Positions 7,604 through 15,527 of a stretch of 31,737 bases of DNA are shown here, one piece after another. The notes beneath the pieces were generated by a model, which was not told the DNA's origin, did not search any database, and saw nothing but the letters and a program-made list of their open reading frames with translations. Position 1 is the stretch's first letter; each line of letters starts with the position of its first letter. Location of the stretch: positions 1 through 31,737 of the forward strand of contig JASGVS010000040.1 of NCBI GenBank assembly GCA_030054835.1. Direction: 5' to 3'. The translations under genes were made by a program, and so were the position numbers. The stretch is from UBA3910 sp002391465. GTDB lineage: Bacteria > Bacillota > Limnochordia > Darwinibacteriales > Darwinibacteriaceae.

Positions 7604-8896
7604 CTATGGGTATATTCTATTAATCAAACGGGGGAAAGGTATCGCTTCACGCAGGTGAGCGAGCCCGCAGAGCCAAGTCACCGTACGCTCTAAGCCCATA
7701 CCAAAGCCGGAATGGGGTACAGTGCCGTAGCGGCGGATATCCAAATACCAGGCGTAGTTTTCCTCCGGCAGGTCGTTTTCCTGCAGCCGCTGCTTCAGCA
7801 GCTCCGGATCGTGAATACGCTGACTGCCCCCAATAATCTCGCCGTAGCCTTCCGGCGCCAGCATGTCGTTGCCCAAGACAACTTCAGGCCGCTCCGGATC
7901 GGGCTCCATGTAAAAGGCTTTAACCGCAGCAGGGTAGCGTTCCACTATGACCGGCTTGTCAAACTGCTCGGCAATAATTGTCTCGTCTGCGCCGCCCAGA
8001 TCTTCGCCCCACTCTTTCTCTACTCCGTTTTTGCGCAGCAACTCAACCGCTTCGTCGTAAGTCATGCGGGGAAACGGCGCCTTTACAGCCTCCAATTTGC
8101 TGATATCCCGTCCCAGAATCTCCAGCTGCCTGCGGCAGTTCTTAAGCACTCTCTCCACAATGTAGCAGATGAATTCTTCCTGCAACTGCATGTTGTACTC
8201 GTGATCCGCATAGGCCACCTCGGGCTCGAGCATCCAAAACTCGGTTAGATGGCGCCTGGTTTTCGATTTTTCCGCCCTAAAGGTAGGCCCGAAGCAGTAA
8301 ACCTTACCAAAGGCTGCCACTGCCGCTTCCAGGTACAGCTGGCCGCTCTGGGAAAGGTACGCCTTGTCGTCGAAGTAATCGGTTTCAAACAAGGTGGACG
8401 TGCCCTCCGCTGCGGCAGGCGTCAAAATCGGTGCGTCGATCTGAATAAAGCCCCGCTCGTTGAAAAAGTCCCGGGATGCGCTGATCACTTCATGCCTGAC
8501 CAGCATAATGGCGTGCTGTTTCTGGGAGCGCAGCCAGAGATGGCGGCGGTCCAGGAGAAATTCAACGCCGTGTTCCTTAGGTGTGATAGGATACTCTTCC
8601 GCGATCTGTACAATCTTAACGTCAGTAAGGGACAGCTCGTAACCGCTGGGTGCCCGCTCGTCTGCGCGGACAACGCCCCGGACGATCAGGGAGGATTCCT
8701 GGGTCAGTTCCTTGGCAGCTTCGAACACTTCCTCAGGTACTTCGCTTTTCACAAGCACACCCTGGATCATGTCCGTACCATCGCGGATAATTAAGAACTG
8801 AATTTTACCGCTGGAGCGCTTATTGTATAACCAGCCCTTTATTTCAACTTCTTGACCTACGTAATCGCCGATGTTCTTTAGATAAACATGTTCCAT
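7604..8896 (-). CDS. asnS: asparaginyl-tRNA synthetase
   Basis: 430 aa. An N-terminal OB-fold anticodon-binding domain (about 1-110, GWLYNKRSSGKIQFLIIRDGT) is followed by the class IIb core, with motif 2 FRAEKSKTRRHLTEFWMLEPE and motif 3 GFGMGLERTVTWLCGL. The separate AsnRS spacing and the sequence EGTSTLFETDYF favour AsnRS over AspRS. It ligates asparagine to tRNA-Asn. The ATG at 8896 has GGAGG 8 nt upstream. It is the last gene of the ylbF / endonuclease-IV-like / asnS unit and has no T-box. No terminator is visible between its stop and yqhV. Confidence 0.96.
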   Translation of the reverse strand: MEHVYLKNIGDYVGQEVEIKGWLYNKRSSGKIQFLIIRDGTDMIQGVLVKSEVPEEVFEAAKELTQESSLIVRGVVRADERAPSGYELSLTDVKIVQIAEEYPITPKEHGVEFLLDRRHLWLRSQKQHAIMLVRHEVISASRDFFNERGFIQIDAPILTPAAAEGTSTLFETDYFDDKAYLSQSGQLYLEAAVAAFGKVYCFGPTFRAEKSKTRRHLTEFWMLEPEVAYADHEYNMQLQEEFICYIVERVLKNCRRQLEILGRDISKLEAVKAPFPRMTYDEAVELLRKNGVEKEWGEDLGGADETIIAEQFDKPVIVERYPAAVKAFYMEPDPERPEVVLGNDMLAPEGYGEIIGGSQRIHDPELLKQRLQENDLPEENYAWYLDIRRYGTVPHSGFGMGLERTVTWLCGLAHLREAIPFPRLINRIYP

Positions 8897-8909
8897 CCGG
8901 CCATACCTC

Positions 8910-9752
8910 CTATTCTTCCTTCTTTAACTGCCCATACACATCTTGCAGTATTAAAGCATCTTCTTCCAAAATCGGGCTTTCACAGGTGAGCCAACCGCCC
9001 ACATTGTGATCGATAAGGGCCTGTAAAACAGCCTTGTAATCAAGTTCTGTTTCTACTAGGGGTAAGTGGTTCCGTTCGCCCCTTGGTCCGTATTCAATAC
9101 CGGAAAGGTGGATATGCATTGAATCCAAGGCCTCCCGGCCCAGCTGCTTTTCCATAAACTCAAGGGCGCCGCTGAAATCGCTATAGCTGTTAAACTCGCC
9201 CAAGCTGCGGGCAAACAGGTGGGCAAAATCCACACAGGGGTATATTCCCGGCAGATCCGTACCCAGCCGCACCAGCTCTTCCAGCGTACCGAAATGGGAT
9301 AGGCCCCCGGTCGTTTCCGGGCTCAAACGGATGTTAATGCCTTCCCTGTCCAGCATCTCCAATAAATCCTCAACCTGCTCCCGTACCCGCTCGTACACCA
9401 CTTCCGGATCGTCGTCGTGGTAAAAGGCAGGGTGGAAAGTGACGCTCTTGGCACCGGCCCAAGCACCTACTTGAGCCGCTTTGAAAATGTGGTTCTTACT
9501 GTTTACCACCTTTTCCGGTTCAGCCGAGTTGAGGTTGACGTAATAGGGAGCGTGTACCGTGAGGGAGATATCGTACTTCTCTGCCTGCTCAGCAAGCTGT
9601 TCCGCGGTCTTCTGGCCCATTTTCACCCCACGCACAAACTCCAACTCCATATGCTTCAGTCCCAGCTCATGCAACCGCTTAATGGCATTTAAGCTGCTTG
9701 CAGGCTTGGTAGAAGCGGGAATGCCTGCCGTACCTATTCTTAAAATACCCAT
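8910..9752 (-). CDS. endonuclease IV-like TIM-barrel protein (AP endonuclease family 2)
   Basis: 280 aa. The barrel carries spaced metal-ligand-like segments VHAPYYVNL (about 68-76), TFHPAFYHD, LSPETTGG, CVDFAHLFA, HIHLSG and TCESPILEEDA, in the order seen in Nfo (HAPY, HPG, ENT, D-xx-H, H, E). Known Nfo enzymes cut at abasic sites in DNA using three zinc ions. The residues here vary (SPETTGG for ENTAG, HLSG for HLND), so it may be a family relative with another substrate rather than Nfo itself. It starts 5 nt after the ylbF stop and ends 13 nt before asnS, so the three are one operon. Confidence 0.85.
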   Translation of the reverse strand: MGILRIGTAGIPASTKPASSLNAIKRLHELGLKHMELEFVRGVKMGQKTAEQLAEQAEKYDISLTVHAPYYVNLNSAEPEKVVNSKNHIFKAAQVGAWAGAKSVTFHPAFYHDDDPEVVYERVREQVEDLLEMLDREGINIRLSPETTGGLSHFGTLEELVRLGTDLPGIYPCVDFAHLFARSLGEFNSYSDFSGALEFMEKQLGREALDSMHIHLSGIEYGPRGERNHLPLVETELDYKAVLQALIDHNVGGWLTCESPILEEDALILQDVYGQLKKEE

Positions 9753-9757
9753 CCGAC

Positions 9758-10168
9758 CTAGATGTCCTTCCCGGGAATCAAGATTCTCTTTTCGGGCACT
9801 TCCAGTTTGGGGCCTTCAGCTTCATCTTCTTCCCCGTCCTCTTTTAAGTCGAGAGATTGGGCCAAAATGTCGTTTACCTGCAGCATCATGGCGCTGAAGG
9901 CAAATTCCGCTTCAATCAGCTCTCGAATATAAGGATTAATGGAAATCACACCAAACAAATTCTGCAGCTGCTCTTCCTGTTCAGGTGTGACCTCTACCCC
10001 TTCCATCTGCTGCCTATGCAGCTCTGTTTGCAGATTTTGGAAATCCCGCAGCATAATGCTGGCCGCAGAGTGCTCCCCCACCGTTTCCCTGGCCTTTATC
10101 ATCCTTTGGTACTCCTCGCTGTTGAGGATAGCAGCGGCCAGTTCCTCGGCCTTCTTAAAAACTTCCAT
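9758..10168 (-). CDS. ylbF: YlbF/YmcA family regulator
   Basis: 136 aa, almost all helical. The N-terminal part (VFKKAEELAAAILNSEEYQRMIKARE) and the central helices (MLRDFQNLQTELHRQQMEG, LFGVISINPYIRELIEAEFAFSAMMLQVNDIL) match the YlbF/YmcA fold (about 115 aa). In B. subtilis, YlbF acts with YmcA and YaaT and is linked to RNase Y function, biofilm, competence and sporulation; this is known of the family, not shown here. The acidic tail (about residues 105-122, EDGEEDEAEGP) is extra. The ATG at 10168 has GGGGAGGA about 7 nt upstream. It is preceded by a leader of about 150 nt with a promoter-like element. Confidence 0.85.
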   Translation of the reverse strand: MEVFKKAEELAAAILNSEEYQRMIKARETVGEHSAASIMLRDFQNLQTELHRQQMEGVEVTPEQEEQLQNLFGVISINPYIRELIEAEFAFSAMMLQVNDILAQSLDLKEDGEEDEAEGPKLEVPEKRILIPGKDI

Positions 10169-10195
10169 CTCATCTTCCTCCCCTACGCTGGCGTA

Positions 10196-10325
10196 ACGCG
10201 AAAGCTTAGTAGAGCACCGTCTGTAGTTAATTATGATCTTTCCCTTCAGAGGCGGAAAGACCTTCCTCTCGGCCTGCCTGTAAATCGCCGTATTCCATCG
10301 GTGAATACAAAGCTATACACTGAAC
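10196..10325 (-). other. ylbF 5' leader with hairpin potential
   Basis: Between the promoter-like element (10326-10349) and ylbF lies a leader of about 150 nt. It can form AGAGG-AAGGTCTTTCCG-CCTCT, and GCGTTACGC lies close to the start codon. I recognise no known riboswitch or T-box core in it. It contains no gene. Confidence 0.35.
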
Positions 10326-10349
10326 ATTGTACCATAGTTAAGGCAAAAA
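10326..10349 (-). promoter_or_regulatory. extended -10 promoter for ylbF operon
   Basis: Minus strand TTTTTG-CCTT-AACTATG-G-TACAAT. The -10 box TACAAT (10326-10331) has TG one base upstream (extended -10), and there is no good -35. Nearly the same element (TTTTTG-N4-AACTATG-T-TACAAT) precedes the YchF-like gene at 30514-30537, which strengthens the call. Confidence 0.55.
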
Positions 10350-10393
10350 ACACCATGGGGCAGACAATTTTTGCCTTCCCGATCCGAAAGAGA

Positions 10394-10419
10394 ATCCCCG
10401 TGGCCGAGTCCACGGGGAT
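10394..10419 (-). terminator. hairpin downstream of mscL
   Basis: A perfect 10-bp stem ATCCCCGTGG / CCACGGGGAT with a 6-nt loop lies just after the mscL stop. On the minus strand it is followed by the weak T-rich tract TCTCTTTC. It probably ends the MCP-mscL transcript before the ylbF promoter. Confidence 0.6.
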
Positions 10420-10431
10420 CCTGTCTCCCAA

Positions 10432-10869
10432 CTAGTTTCTTTCTCTTAAGAGGTCACGGATTTCCATCAAGAGTCTCTCTTCGTTAGATGGCTCCGGCGG
10501 TGCAGGCGGTTCTGCCGCCGCTTTTTCTTTCTCCTCTTCCTCTTCCCGTTCCCGCTCCAACTTGGCGTGGAGGTTGTTGAGCACCCGCAGGACCATGAAA
10601 ATACTGAAGGAGATAATCAAAAAGTCCAGCGCGTCCTGTAAGAACCTACCGTAGGTGATGGCGAGCTCGCTCGTTGTCTCGTTGGCTGCCCTGAGCACAA
10701 TCTTGAGCGAGGTAAGATCGATCCGTCCCACCACCAAGCCCAAGAGAGGCATGATAATGTCGTTCACGAGGGAGGTAACGATCTTGCCGAACGCTCCACC
10801 TACAATCACACCGACTGCCAGATCAACTACGTTGCCCCTTAGGGCGAATTCCTTGAACTCTTTGAGCAT
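10432..10869 (-). CDS. mscL: large-conductance mechanosensitive channel MscL
   Basis: 145 aa. It has the N-terminal amphipathic helix MLKEFKEFALRGNVVDLAVGVIVGGAFGKIV, TM1 (about 15-40), a periplasmic loop, TM2 (about 72-95, ALDFLIISFSIFMVLRVLNNL) and a charged cytoplasmic helix (EREREEEEEKEK, with a proline-rich link and EERLLMEIRDLL). This is the full MscL layout. The protein forms a pentameric pore that releases solutes on hypo-osmotic shock. It starts 26 nt downstream of the chemoreceptor gene, which shows no terminator, so both may share an mRNA. Confidence 0.97.
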   Translation of the reverse strand: MLKEFKEFALRGNVVDLAVGVIVGGAFGKIVTSLVNDIIMPLLGLVVGRIDLTSLKIVLRAANETTSELAITYGRFLQDALDFLIISFSIFMVLRVLNNLHAKLEREREEEEEKEKAAAEPPAPPEPSNEERLLMEIRDLLRERN

Positions 10870-10894
10870 ACCACCACATCCATTCTAGGCCGTT

Positions 10895-12745
10895 TTAGTA
10901 TAGCTTAAACTGTTCTAACAACTCCCGCAGCCTCTCACCCATGTTAGACAGCTCCTGGGCAGAGCTTGCGATCTGGGCAACCGAGCCTGCCTGCTCCTGG
11001 GTAGCACTGGCGATCTCCTGCCCGCTGGCGTTCGCCTCTTCCAGTCCGGCTGTGAGCTCCTGTACCGAAGTGACTATGCCTTCCACTTCGCTTAAGATAT
11101 CGCGCAGGATTGCCCCGCCCTGGTCCACATTGACCACCGCTGTGGCCGTCTGTTCCGCACCTACGTTCATATCCTGGACCGCGGCTGCAATACCGGTTTG
11201 GATACGACCGATCAGGGCAGCAATTTCGGTTGTGGCCGCGGAGGATTCCTCAGCCAACTGCCTTACTTCATCCGCTACCACCGCAAATCCCCGTCCGTGC
11301 TCACCGGCCCGGGCCGCTTCAATGGCAGCGTTCAGGGCTAAGAGGTTGGTCTGTTCTGCAATACCGTTTATTACCTCCACAATCTGCCCTATCTGATCGG
11401 ACAGGGTGCCCAAACCAGAAATGTCTTGAGCCAGCCTCTGCGTATCATCTCGCAGTTTATTCATCACCTCTAGAATCTGACCCAGTGCCCTTTCACCTTG
11501 GGAAGCCTTGACCGAAATGCCCTGCACGTTCTGGCTCATACTCATGGCGTTGTCGTTCATGGCATCTAAGGCGGTAGAGAAGTGGTTGGTTGTGCTGGCC
11601 ACTTCTTCAATGGAGGCACTCACCTCTTCGGTAGCCGCCGCCATTTCTGCGGTTGTGGCTCCTAGAGCGGTAGAGGTGGCACTGACCATGGCCAGGGCGT
11701 CCCTTACCCTATCGATTGTCCTGTTAAAGGCGGCTGCCATCTGGCCAACTTCGTCCTTACTCTTGATCTCAACCGAAGTGGTTAAGTCACCGTCCGCCAC
11801 TGCTTCGATTGCGTTCTGCACTTGACTGATGGGTCTTACTATTCTCCGAGCGACATAAACACCGGCAAGGCCGCCTAGTACAATGAAGGCAGTCGAAACG
11901 AGAACTATGGTACGCCCAAATTTGTTGACGTTGACTAATACATCGTCTTCCTGAGCACTCACACCCAAAATCCAACCGGTGGAGGGGAAGTATGTAATTC
12001 CGGCCACATAGCCCTTCCCATCTTTTTGGTAGCGGATTACCCCGTCATTGCCCAGACCCAGTTCTTGAATGGCATGGCCCAGCTGGCCGGGTTCGCCCCA
12101 GGCTTCAAAGACGTTGAGCTGTTCCACAACCAAGTCCCGCTCTTTTCCGGCAAAATAAAGGCCGCTGGGATGGAGCATGAAACCTTCGCCATTGGCACCA
12201 AAGCCCAATCGGTCGGTGATCTCGCTCAGGGCAAAGGCATCCCTTCGTCCAATTAGGACCCCCCGCACCTGATCACCGCTTTTTATGGGCACCGCATACA
12301 TCACTACTATGCCACCCGTAACCCGGCTGACAATTAGATCGGAGATGGCCTTCTCACCTTCAAAGGCTTTAATCACGTAGTCCCGATCACCCAAATTGGC
12401 CTCAGTCCCATCTGTATAACGGGCTGTTCCGTCCGGGCTGACCACTGCCAGGGCGAGGAAATCTGGTAGGCGTTCCTCCTCTGGCCGCAGCACAGCCTGC
12501 TGCATTGACCAAATCATTGTCTTCAGCTCGGGACGCGCCGCTATCGTTTCTAAAACAGAAAGATGGCTTTCAAAGGCGCTCTCCACAAATTCGATCGCTT
12601 CCCCCGCCTGCTGGGTTAAAGCCTGTTCCACTTCTGCCAGCACAGCGGCGGAACCGCTGTAATAAGCAAATAGGCCAAATGCTATACACATTAAAGCGAC
12701 TACGATCCCTGCATAAATTGATACCTTCGCTGCCAGGCCCCTCAT
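10895..12745 (-). CDS. methyl-accepting chemotaxis protein (dCache type)
   Basis: 616 aa. TM1 (about 8-30), a periplasmic double-Cache-like domain (about 35-275; DFLALAVVSPDGTARYTDG, LGDRDYVIKAFEG, YFPSTGWILGVSAQ), TM2 (about 282-303), HAMP (about 303-355, RRIVRPISQVQNAIEAVADGDL), then the cytoplasmic coiled-coil signalling domain with the conserved hairpin tip INGIAEQTNLLALNAAIEAARAGEHGRGFAVVADEVRQLAEES. It should report ligand binding to CheA/CheW and flagella; the ligand is unknown. There is no C-terminal CheR-binding pentapeptide. The ATG at 12745 has GGAGGG 6 nt upstream. No other chemotaxis gene is in the window; mscL follows. Confidence 0.95.
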   Translation of the reverse strand: MRGLAAKVSIYAGIVVALMCIAFGLFAYYSGSAAVLAEVEQALTQQAGEAIEFVESAFESHLSVLETIAARPELKTMIWSMQQAVLRPEEERLPDFLALAVVSPDGTARYTDGTEANLGDRDYVIKAFEGEKAISDLIVSRVTGGIVVMYAVPIKSGDQVRGVLIGRRDAFALSEITDRLGFGANGEGFMLHPSGLYFAGKERDLVVEQLNVFEAWGEPGQLGHAIQELGLGNDGVIRYQKDGKGYVAGITYFPSTGWILGVSAQEDDVLVNVNKFGRTIVLVSTAFIVLGGLAGVYVARRIVRPISQVQNAIEAVADGDLTTSVEIKSKDEVGQMAAAFNRTIDRVRDALAMVSATSTALGATTAEMAAATEEVSASIEEVASTTNHFSTALDAMNDNAMSMSQNVQGISVKASQGERALGQILEVMNKLRDDTQRLAQDISGLGTLSDQIGQIVEVINGIAEQTNLLALNAAIEAARAGEHGRGFAVVADEVRQLAEESSAATTEIAALIGRIQTGIAAAVQDMNVGAEQTATAVVNVDQGGAILRDILSEVEGIVTSVQELTAGLEEANASGQEIASATQEQAGSVAQIASSAQELSNMGERLRELLEQFKLY

Positions 12746-12935
12746 ATCGACCCTCCTGACTATATAGTTCTGGTTCTACGATTGATGAATGGATAGTTCT
12801 CGTTCTCAAACCAAATTCCCTGCCAAGGGGTGGAAATAGGTCTCCATCTCCAAGAGGGGAAGAGGCTCGATCCCCTCCAATTGTTGTGAGAAAACCATAA
12901 TTATCAAGTTTTTGTTACAAAAAACCAAATTAACC
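12746..12935. other. gene-free region upstream of MCP and lacI
   Basis: The divergent region between the MCP gene and the lacI-type promoter. It holds two near-identical direct repeats TAGTTCTGGTTCT (12765-12777) and TAGTTCTCGTTCT (12794-12806), 29 bp apart, close to the MCP start. A 7-bp hairpin GAGGGGA...TCCCCTC (12854-12877) has no T-tract. I found no clear sigma-A or sigma-28 promoter for the MCP gene. Confidence 0.4.
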
Positions 12936-12964
12936 TTGACATGCTTCCCCCTTGTCTGTAATAT
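12936..12964 (+). promoter_or_regulatory. sigma-A promoter of the lacI-sugar operon
   Basis: -35 TTGACA (12936-12941), a 17-nt spacer, -10 TAATAT (12959-12964; an overlapping TATAAT starts 3 nt later). The expected start is near 12971, so the LacI-type palindrome lies about 25 nt downstream. A long leader of about 135 nt follows before the gene. Confidence 0.85.
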
Positions 12965-12993
12965 AATATACAGTAATATTTTTACAATCAGCA

Positions 12994-13005
12994 GAAACCG
13001 GTTTC
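12994..13005. promoter_or_regulatory. LacI-family operator palindrome GAAACCGGTTTC
   Basis: A perfect 12-bp palindrome with a central CG, the form typical of LacI/GalR operators. It lies in the leader between the promoter and the LacI-family gene, so roadblock autoregulation is likely. A repressor bound here would silence lacI and, since no other promoter is seen, the transporter and glycosidase genes behind it. Confidence 0.75.
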
Positions 13006-13106
13006 AGAAATTCGCACTTAAACTGAGCCAAGAACCCGCAAACACGTACTGCATCGCACTAATAAACAGCAAACGATTTCTTTAAATGAGCTAAGGGAGT
13101 GATATC

Positions 13107-14153
13107 TTGGCAACTATTTCAGACGTAGCACGGAAGGCGCAGGTATCGAAGTCAACCGTGTCTAGAGTACTGAACGGGCACAGTGTACGGGAAGAAAACC
13201 GCATCAAAGTGATGAGGGCCATTAAAGAACTGGGTTACAGTCCCAACGCCCAAGCGCGCAGTCTGACCTCGGGCAGGACCAATGTAATTGGTGTTATGGT
13301 CCCTGATATGGATGGACCCTTTTACGGCTCTATTCTTGAAGGCTGCCAGCAGACCCTTTGGTTCCATGGTTTTTATATGCTTGTCCGTTCAACCCACCAC
13401 GAAAAGGGCAGTGAGCCAAACTTGGTCAAACTGCTCTGGGAAAAACGCGTTGACGGCCTAATTATCCTCACTCCCCGTGAAATTAAGGAAAAACCCATGC
13501 AGGAAGTACTTAAGGAACTGGTTTCCACCAATTTTCCCTTAGTAATTGCAGACGGTGACATTGACAATGTGAATGTATCCGGCGTTTGGGTAGACAACTT
13601 TTTGGGCGGTTACAAAGCGACCAACCATCTCCTCCAGCTGAACCACCGCCGCATTGCCATCATTTTAGGCCCTGAAGACGCGCCGGAAGCGATACGGAGG
13701 CTGAATGGATATAAACGGGCACTGAAGGAGAGCGGCGTGCCTGTAGATGAGAATCTGATTCATGTGGCAGGTGACTACCTGGCCGAGTCCGTGTTTAGAA
13801 TTTTTCCGGACATAATGGCGGCTGGCCCCACTGCCATCTTTGCAACCAGTGACGAGCTGGCCTACGGAGTATTGGAGGCGTGCAAACAGCACGGCATCAA
13901 TGTTCCCAATGACCTCTCTTTGATCGGCTATGACGATGTGCCATTTGCGAAAATGCTGACCCCGAAATTAACGACGATAGCCCAACCCTTGACCGCGTTA
14001 GGTCAAGTGGCGGCAGGCAAGATCGCACGCATCATCAGTGGTGAGGAGAGGGAAATTGCTAAAATTATTCTCCCGACAGAGCTTGTTGTTCGAGAATCAA
14101 CCACAAGCCTGAAGGTTTCTAAGGAGGTGGCTTACTCAAAAACAAAGATGTAA
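13107..14153 (+). CDS. LacI/GalR-family transcriptional regulator
   Basis: 348 aa. An N-terminal HTH (TISDVARKAQVSKSTVSRVLNG) and hinge (NAQARSLTSGRTNVIGVMVPD) are followed by a periplasmic-binding-like sugar sensor domain, with LIGYDDVPFAKMLTPKLTTIAQP near the C-terminus as in sugar repressors. It probably represses its own operon through the palindrome at 12994-13005 and is released by a sugar from the glycan degraded here. The TTG start at 13107 is set by AAGGGAGTGA 5-7 nt upstream and by the family N-terminus. The gap to the binding-protein gene is 53 bp with no promoter or terminator that I can see. Confidence 0.95.
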   Translation: MATISDVARKAQVSKSTVSRVLNGHSVREENRIKVMRAIKELGYSPNAQARSLTSGRTNVIGVMVPDMDGPFYGSILEGCQQTLWFHGFYMLVRSTHHEKGSEPNLVKLLWEKRVDGLIILTPREIKEKPMQEVLKELVSTNFPLVIADGDIDNVNVSGVWVDNFLGGYKATNHLLQLNHRRIAIILGPEDAPEAIRRLNGYKRALKESGVPVDENLIHVAGDYLAESVFRIFPDIMAAGPTAIFATSDELAYGVLEACKQHGINVPNDLSLIGYDDVPFAKMLTPKLTTIAQPLTALGQVAAGKIARIISGEEREIAKIILPTELVVRESTTSLKVSKEVAYSKTKM

Positions 14154-14206
14154 GGTTTTGGGACGTATGCTTCGCAATCAACAAAAAAAGAGGAGGATTT
14201 CCTAGA

Positions 14207-15472
14207 ATGAAAAAACTGAGCGTGTTTTTCGTTGTTGTTGCTCTAGCAATCGTTCTAACGGGAACAGCATTTGCTAAAACAAAAATTACAGTTGGAGCTT
14301 TCCCAGATGCAGACCGCGCCATGGAATTACTGCTTCCCCAATTCCATGCCGAATACCCAGACATTGAAGTTGAGATTATCTCGTTAGGTATTGATGATCA
14401 TCACACCTCTATCGTTAACTCAATTGCCGCAGGGGCTCCCCTGCCGGACGTTGTAATGGTTGAAGTGGGCTGGATTGCCAGGATTACAAGCTCGGCAGGG
14501 TTCGAAGATCTGCTGCAGCCTCCTTACAATGCCGGCCAGTATAAGGATATGATTATCCCCTTCAAGTGGACGCAAGGCTTAACCACCGACGGCCGTTTGG
14601 TAGCAATGCCTAAGGACATTGCTCCGGCAACCGTTTTCTATCGCAAAGACATTTTTGAAGCAGCCGGCCTGCCTTCCGAACCGGAAGAAGTCCAAAAGCT
14701 GTTCTCCTCCTGGGAGGGCTTTGTGGATGTAGCACGGCAGCTCAAACGGGATACAGACGGTGACGGACATCCGGATCACTGGATGCTGGCAGACGCTGGT
14801 GAAATCGTAGGAATCATGCGCAGGGCCGACTCCGCTGGTTTCTTCGATGAAAACGGCGAACCAATCATCAACCGTCCTTACTTAGTAAGGGCCTTAACCA
14901 TCGCTAAGCAGATTAGGGACGAAGGCTTAGATGCAAAAATCGGTGCCTGGAGTACAGAGTGGACCGAAGCCATCGCCAGGGGCACAACTGCAGTTCTAAT
15001 GCATGGTGCCTGGATGGGCGGCCATCTCCAAGGCTGGATTGCCCCGGATACGGCAGGCCTGTGGCGTGCTGTACATCTGCCCGAGAACATGTTTGCTAAC
15101 GACGGCGGATCTTTCCTCTGCATCCCCTCGGATGGCAAGAACAAAGAAGCAGCTTGGGAATTTGTCAAGTTTATCACCACACGGAAAGAATCCCAGCTGC
15201 ATATGTTCCAGTCCAGCAACATCTTCCCGGCCATTTTGGCAGCACAAGAAGACCCGATCTATGACGAAGAAGTTGCCTTCTTCGGCGGCCAGCAGGTATA
15301 CCGCCTCTGGATTGAAGCTGCCCGGCAGGCCCCCGGCGCTCCGGTCAACCGCTTCGACGCAGTTGCCCAAGAGATGCTGGATCAGGCTGTAGCTGAAGTA
15401 CTGCAGGAAGGCGCCGATCCGCAAACCGCCCTGGACAATGCTAACGAACAGGTAAGACGCAGGGCTCGCTAA
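14207..15472 (+). CDS. sugar ABC transporter substrate-binding protein (family 1)
   Basis: 421 aa. The N-terminal signal peptide MKKLSVFFVVVALAIVLTGTAFA has an AxA-type cleavage site and no lipobox cysteine, so the mature protein is soluble, not lipid-anchored. The body matches family-1 sugar-binding proteins (LLPQFHAEYPDIEVEII, VFYRKDIFEAAGLPSEP, a DTDGDGHPDHW insert, GTTAVLMHGAWMGG, AAWEFVKFITTRKESQ). It delivers an oligosaccharide to the two permeases encoded next. The ATG at 14207 has AGGAGG 10 nt upstream. A strong hairpin follows the stop and may raise its level relative to the permeases. Confidence 0.95.
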   Translation: MKKLSVFFVVVALAIVLTGTAFAKTKITVGAFPDADRAMELLLPQFHAEYPDIEVEIISLGIDDHHTSIVNSIAAGAPLPDVVMVEVGWIARITSSAGFEDLLQPPYNAGQYKDMIIPFKWTQGLTTDGRLVAMPKDIAPATVFYRKDIFEAAGLPSEPEEVQKLFSSWEGFVDVARQLKRDTDGDGHPDHWMLADAGEIVGIMRRADSAGFFDENGEPIINRPYLVRALTIAKQIRDEGLDAKIGAWSTEWTEAIARGTTAVLMHGAWMGGHLQGWIAPDTAGLWRAVHLPENMFANDGGSFLCIPSDGKNKEAAWEFVKFITTRKESQLHMFQSSNIFPAILAAQEDPIYDEEVAFFGGQQVYRLWIEAARQAPGAPVNRFDAVAQEMLDQAVAEVLQEGADPQTALDNANEQVRRRAR

Positions 15473-15484
15473 AATACGTTGAGT

Positions 15485-15509
15485 GGAGGGCAGGCTTTGC
15501 CTGCCTTCC
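15485..15509 (+). other. intercistronic hairpin between binding protein and permease
   Basis: GGAGGGCAGGC-TTT-GCCTGCCTTCC forms an 11-bp stem (one G-T pair) with a 3-nt loop 12 nt after the binding-protein stop. There is no T-tract, so it is not an intrinsic terminator. By analogy with binding-protein operons elsewhere, it could protect the upstream mRNA from 3' decay so that the binding protein is made in excess. Confidence 0.6.
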
Positions 15510-15527
15510 CCCACCTTGGAGGGAGAA

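Noticed and set aside
8249..8794. 181-codon plus-strand open frame inside asnS
   Set aside because: Antisense shadow of a clear AsnRS core.
12854..12877. GAGGGGA...TCCCCTC hairpin as a terminator
   Set aside because: No T-tract on either strand and no gene end nearby.
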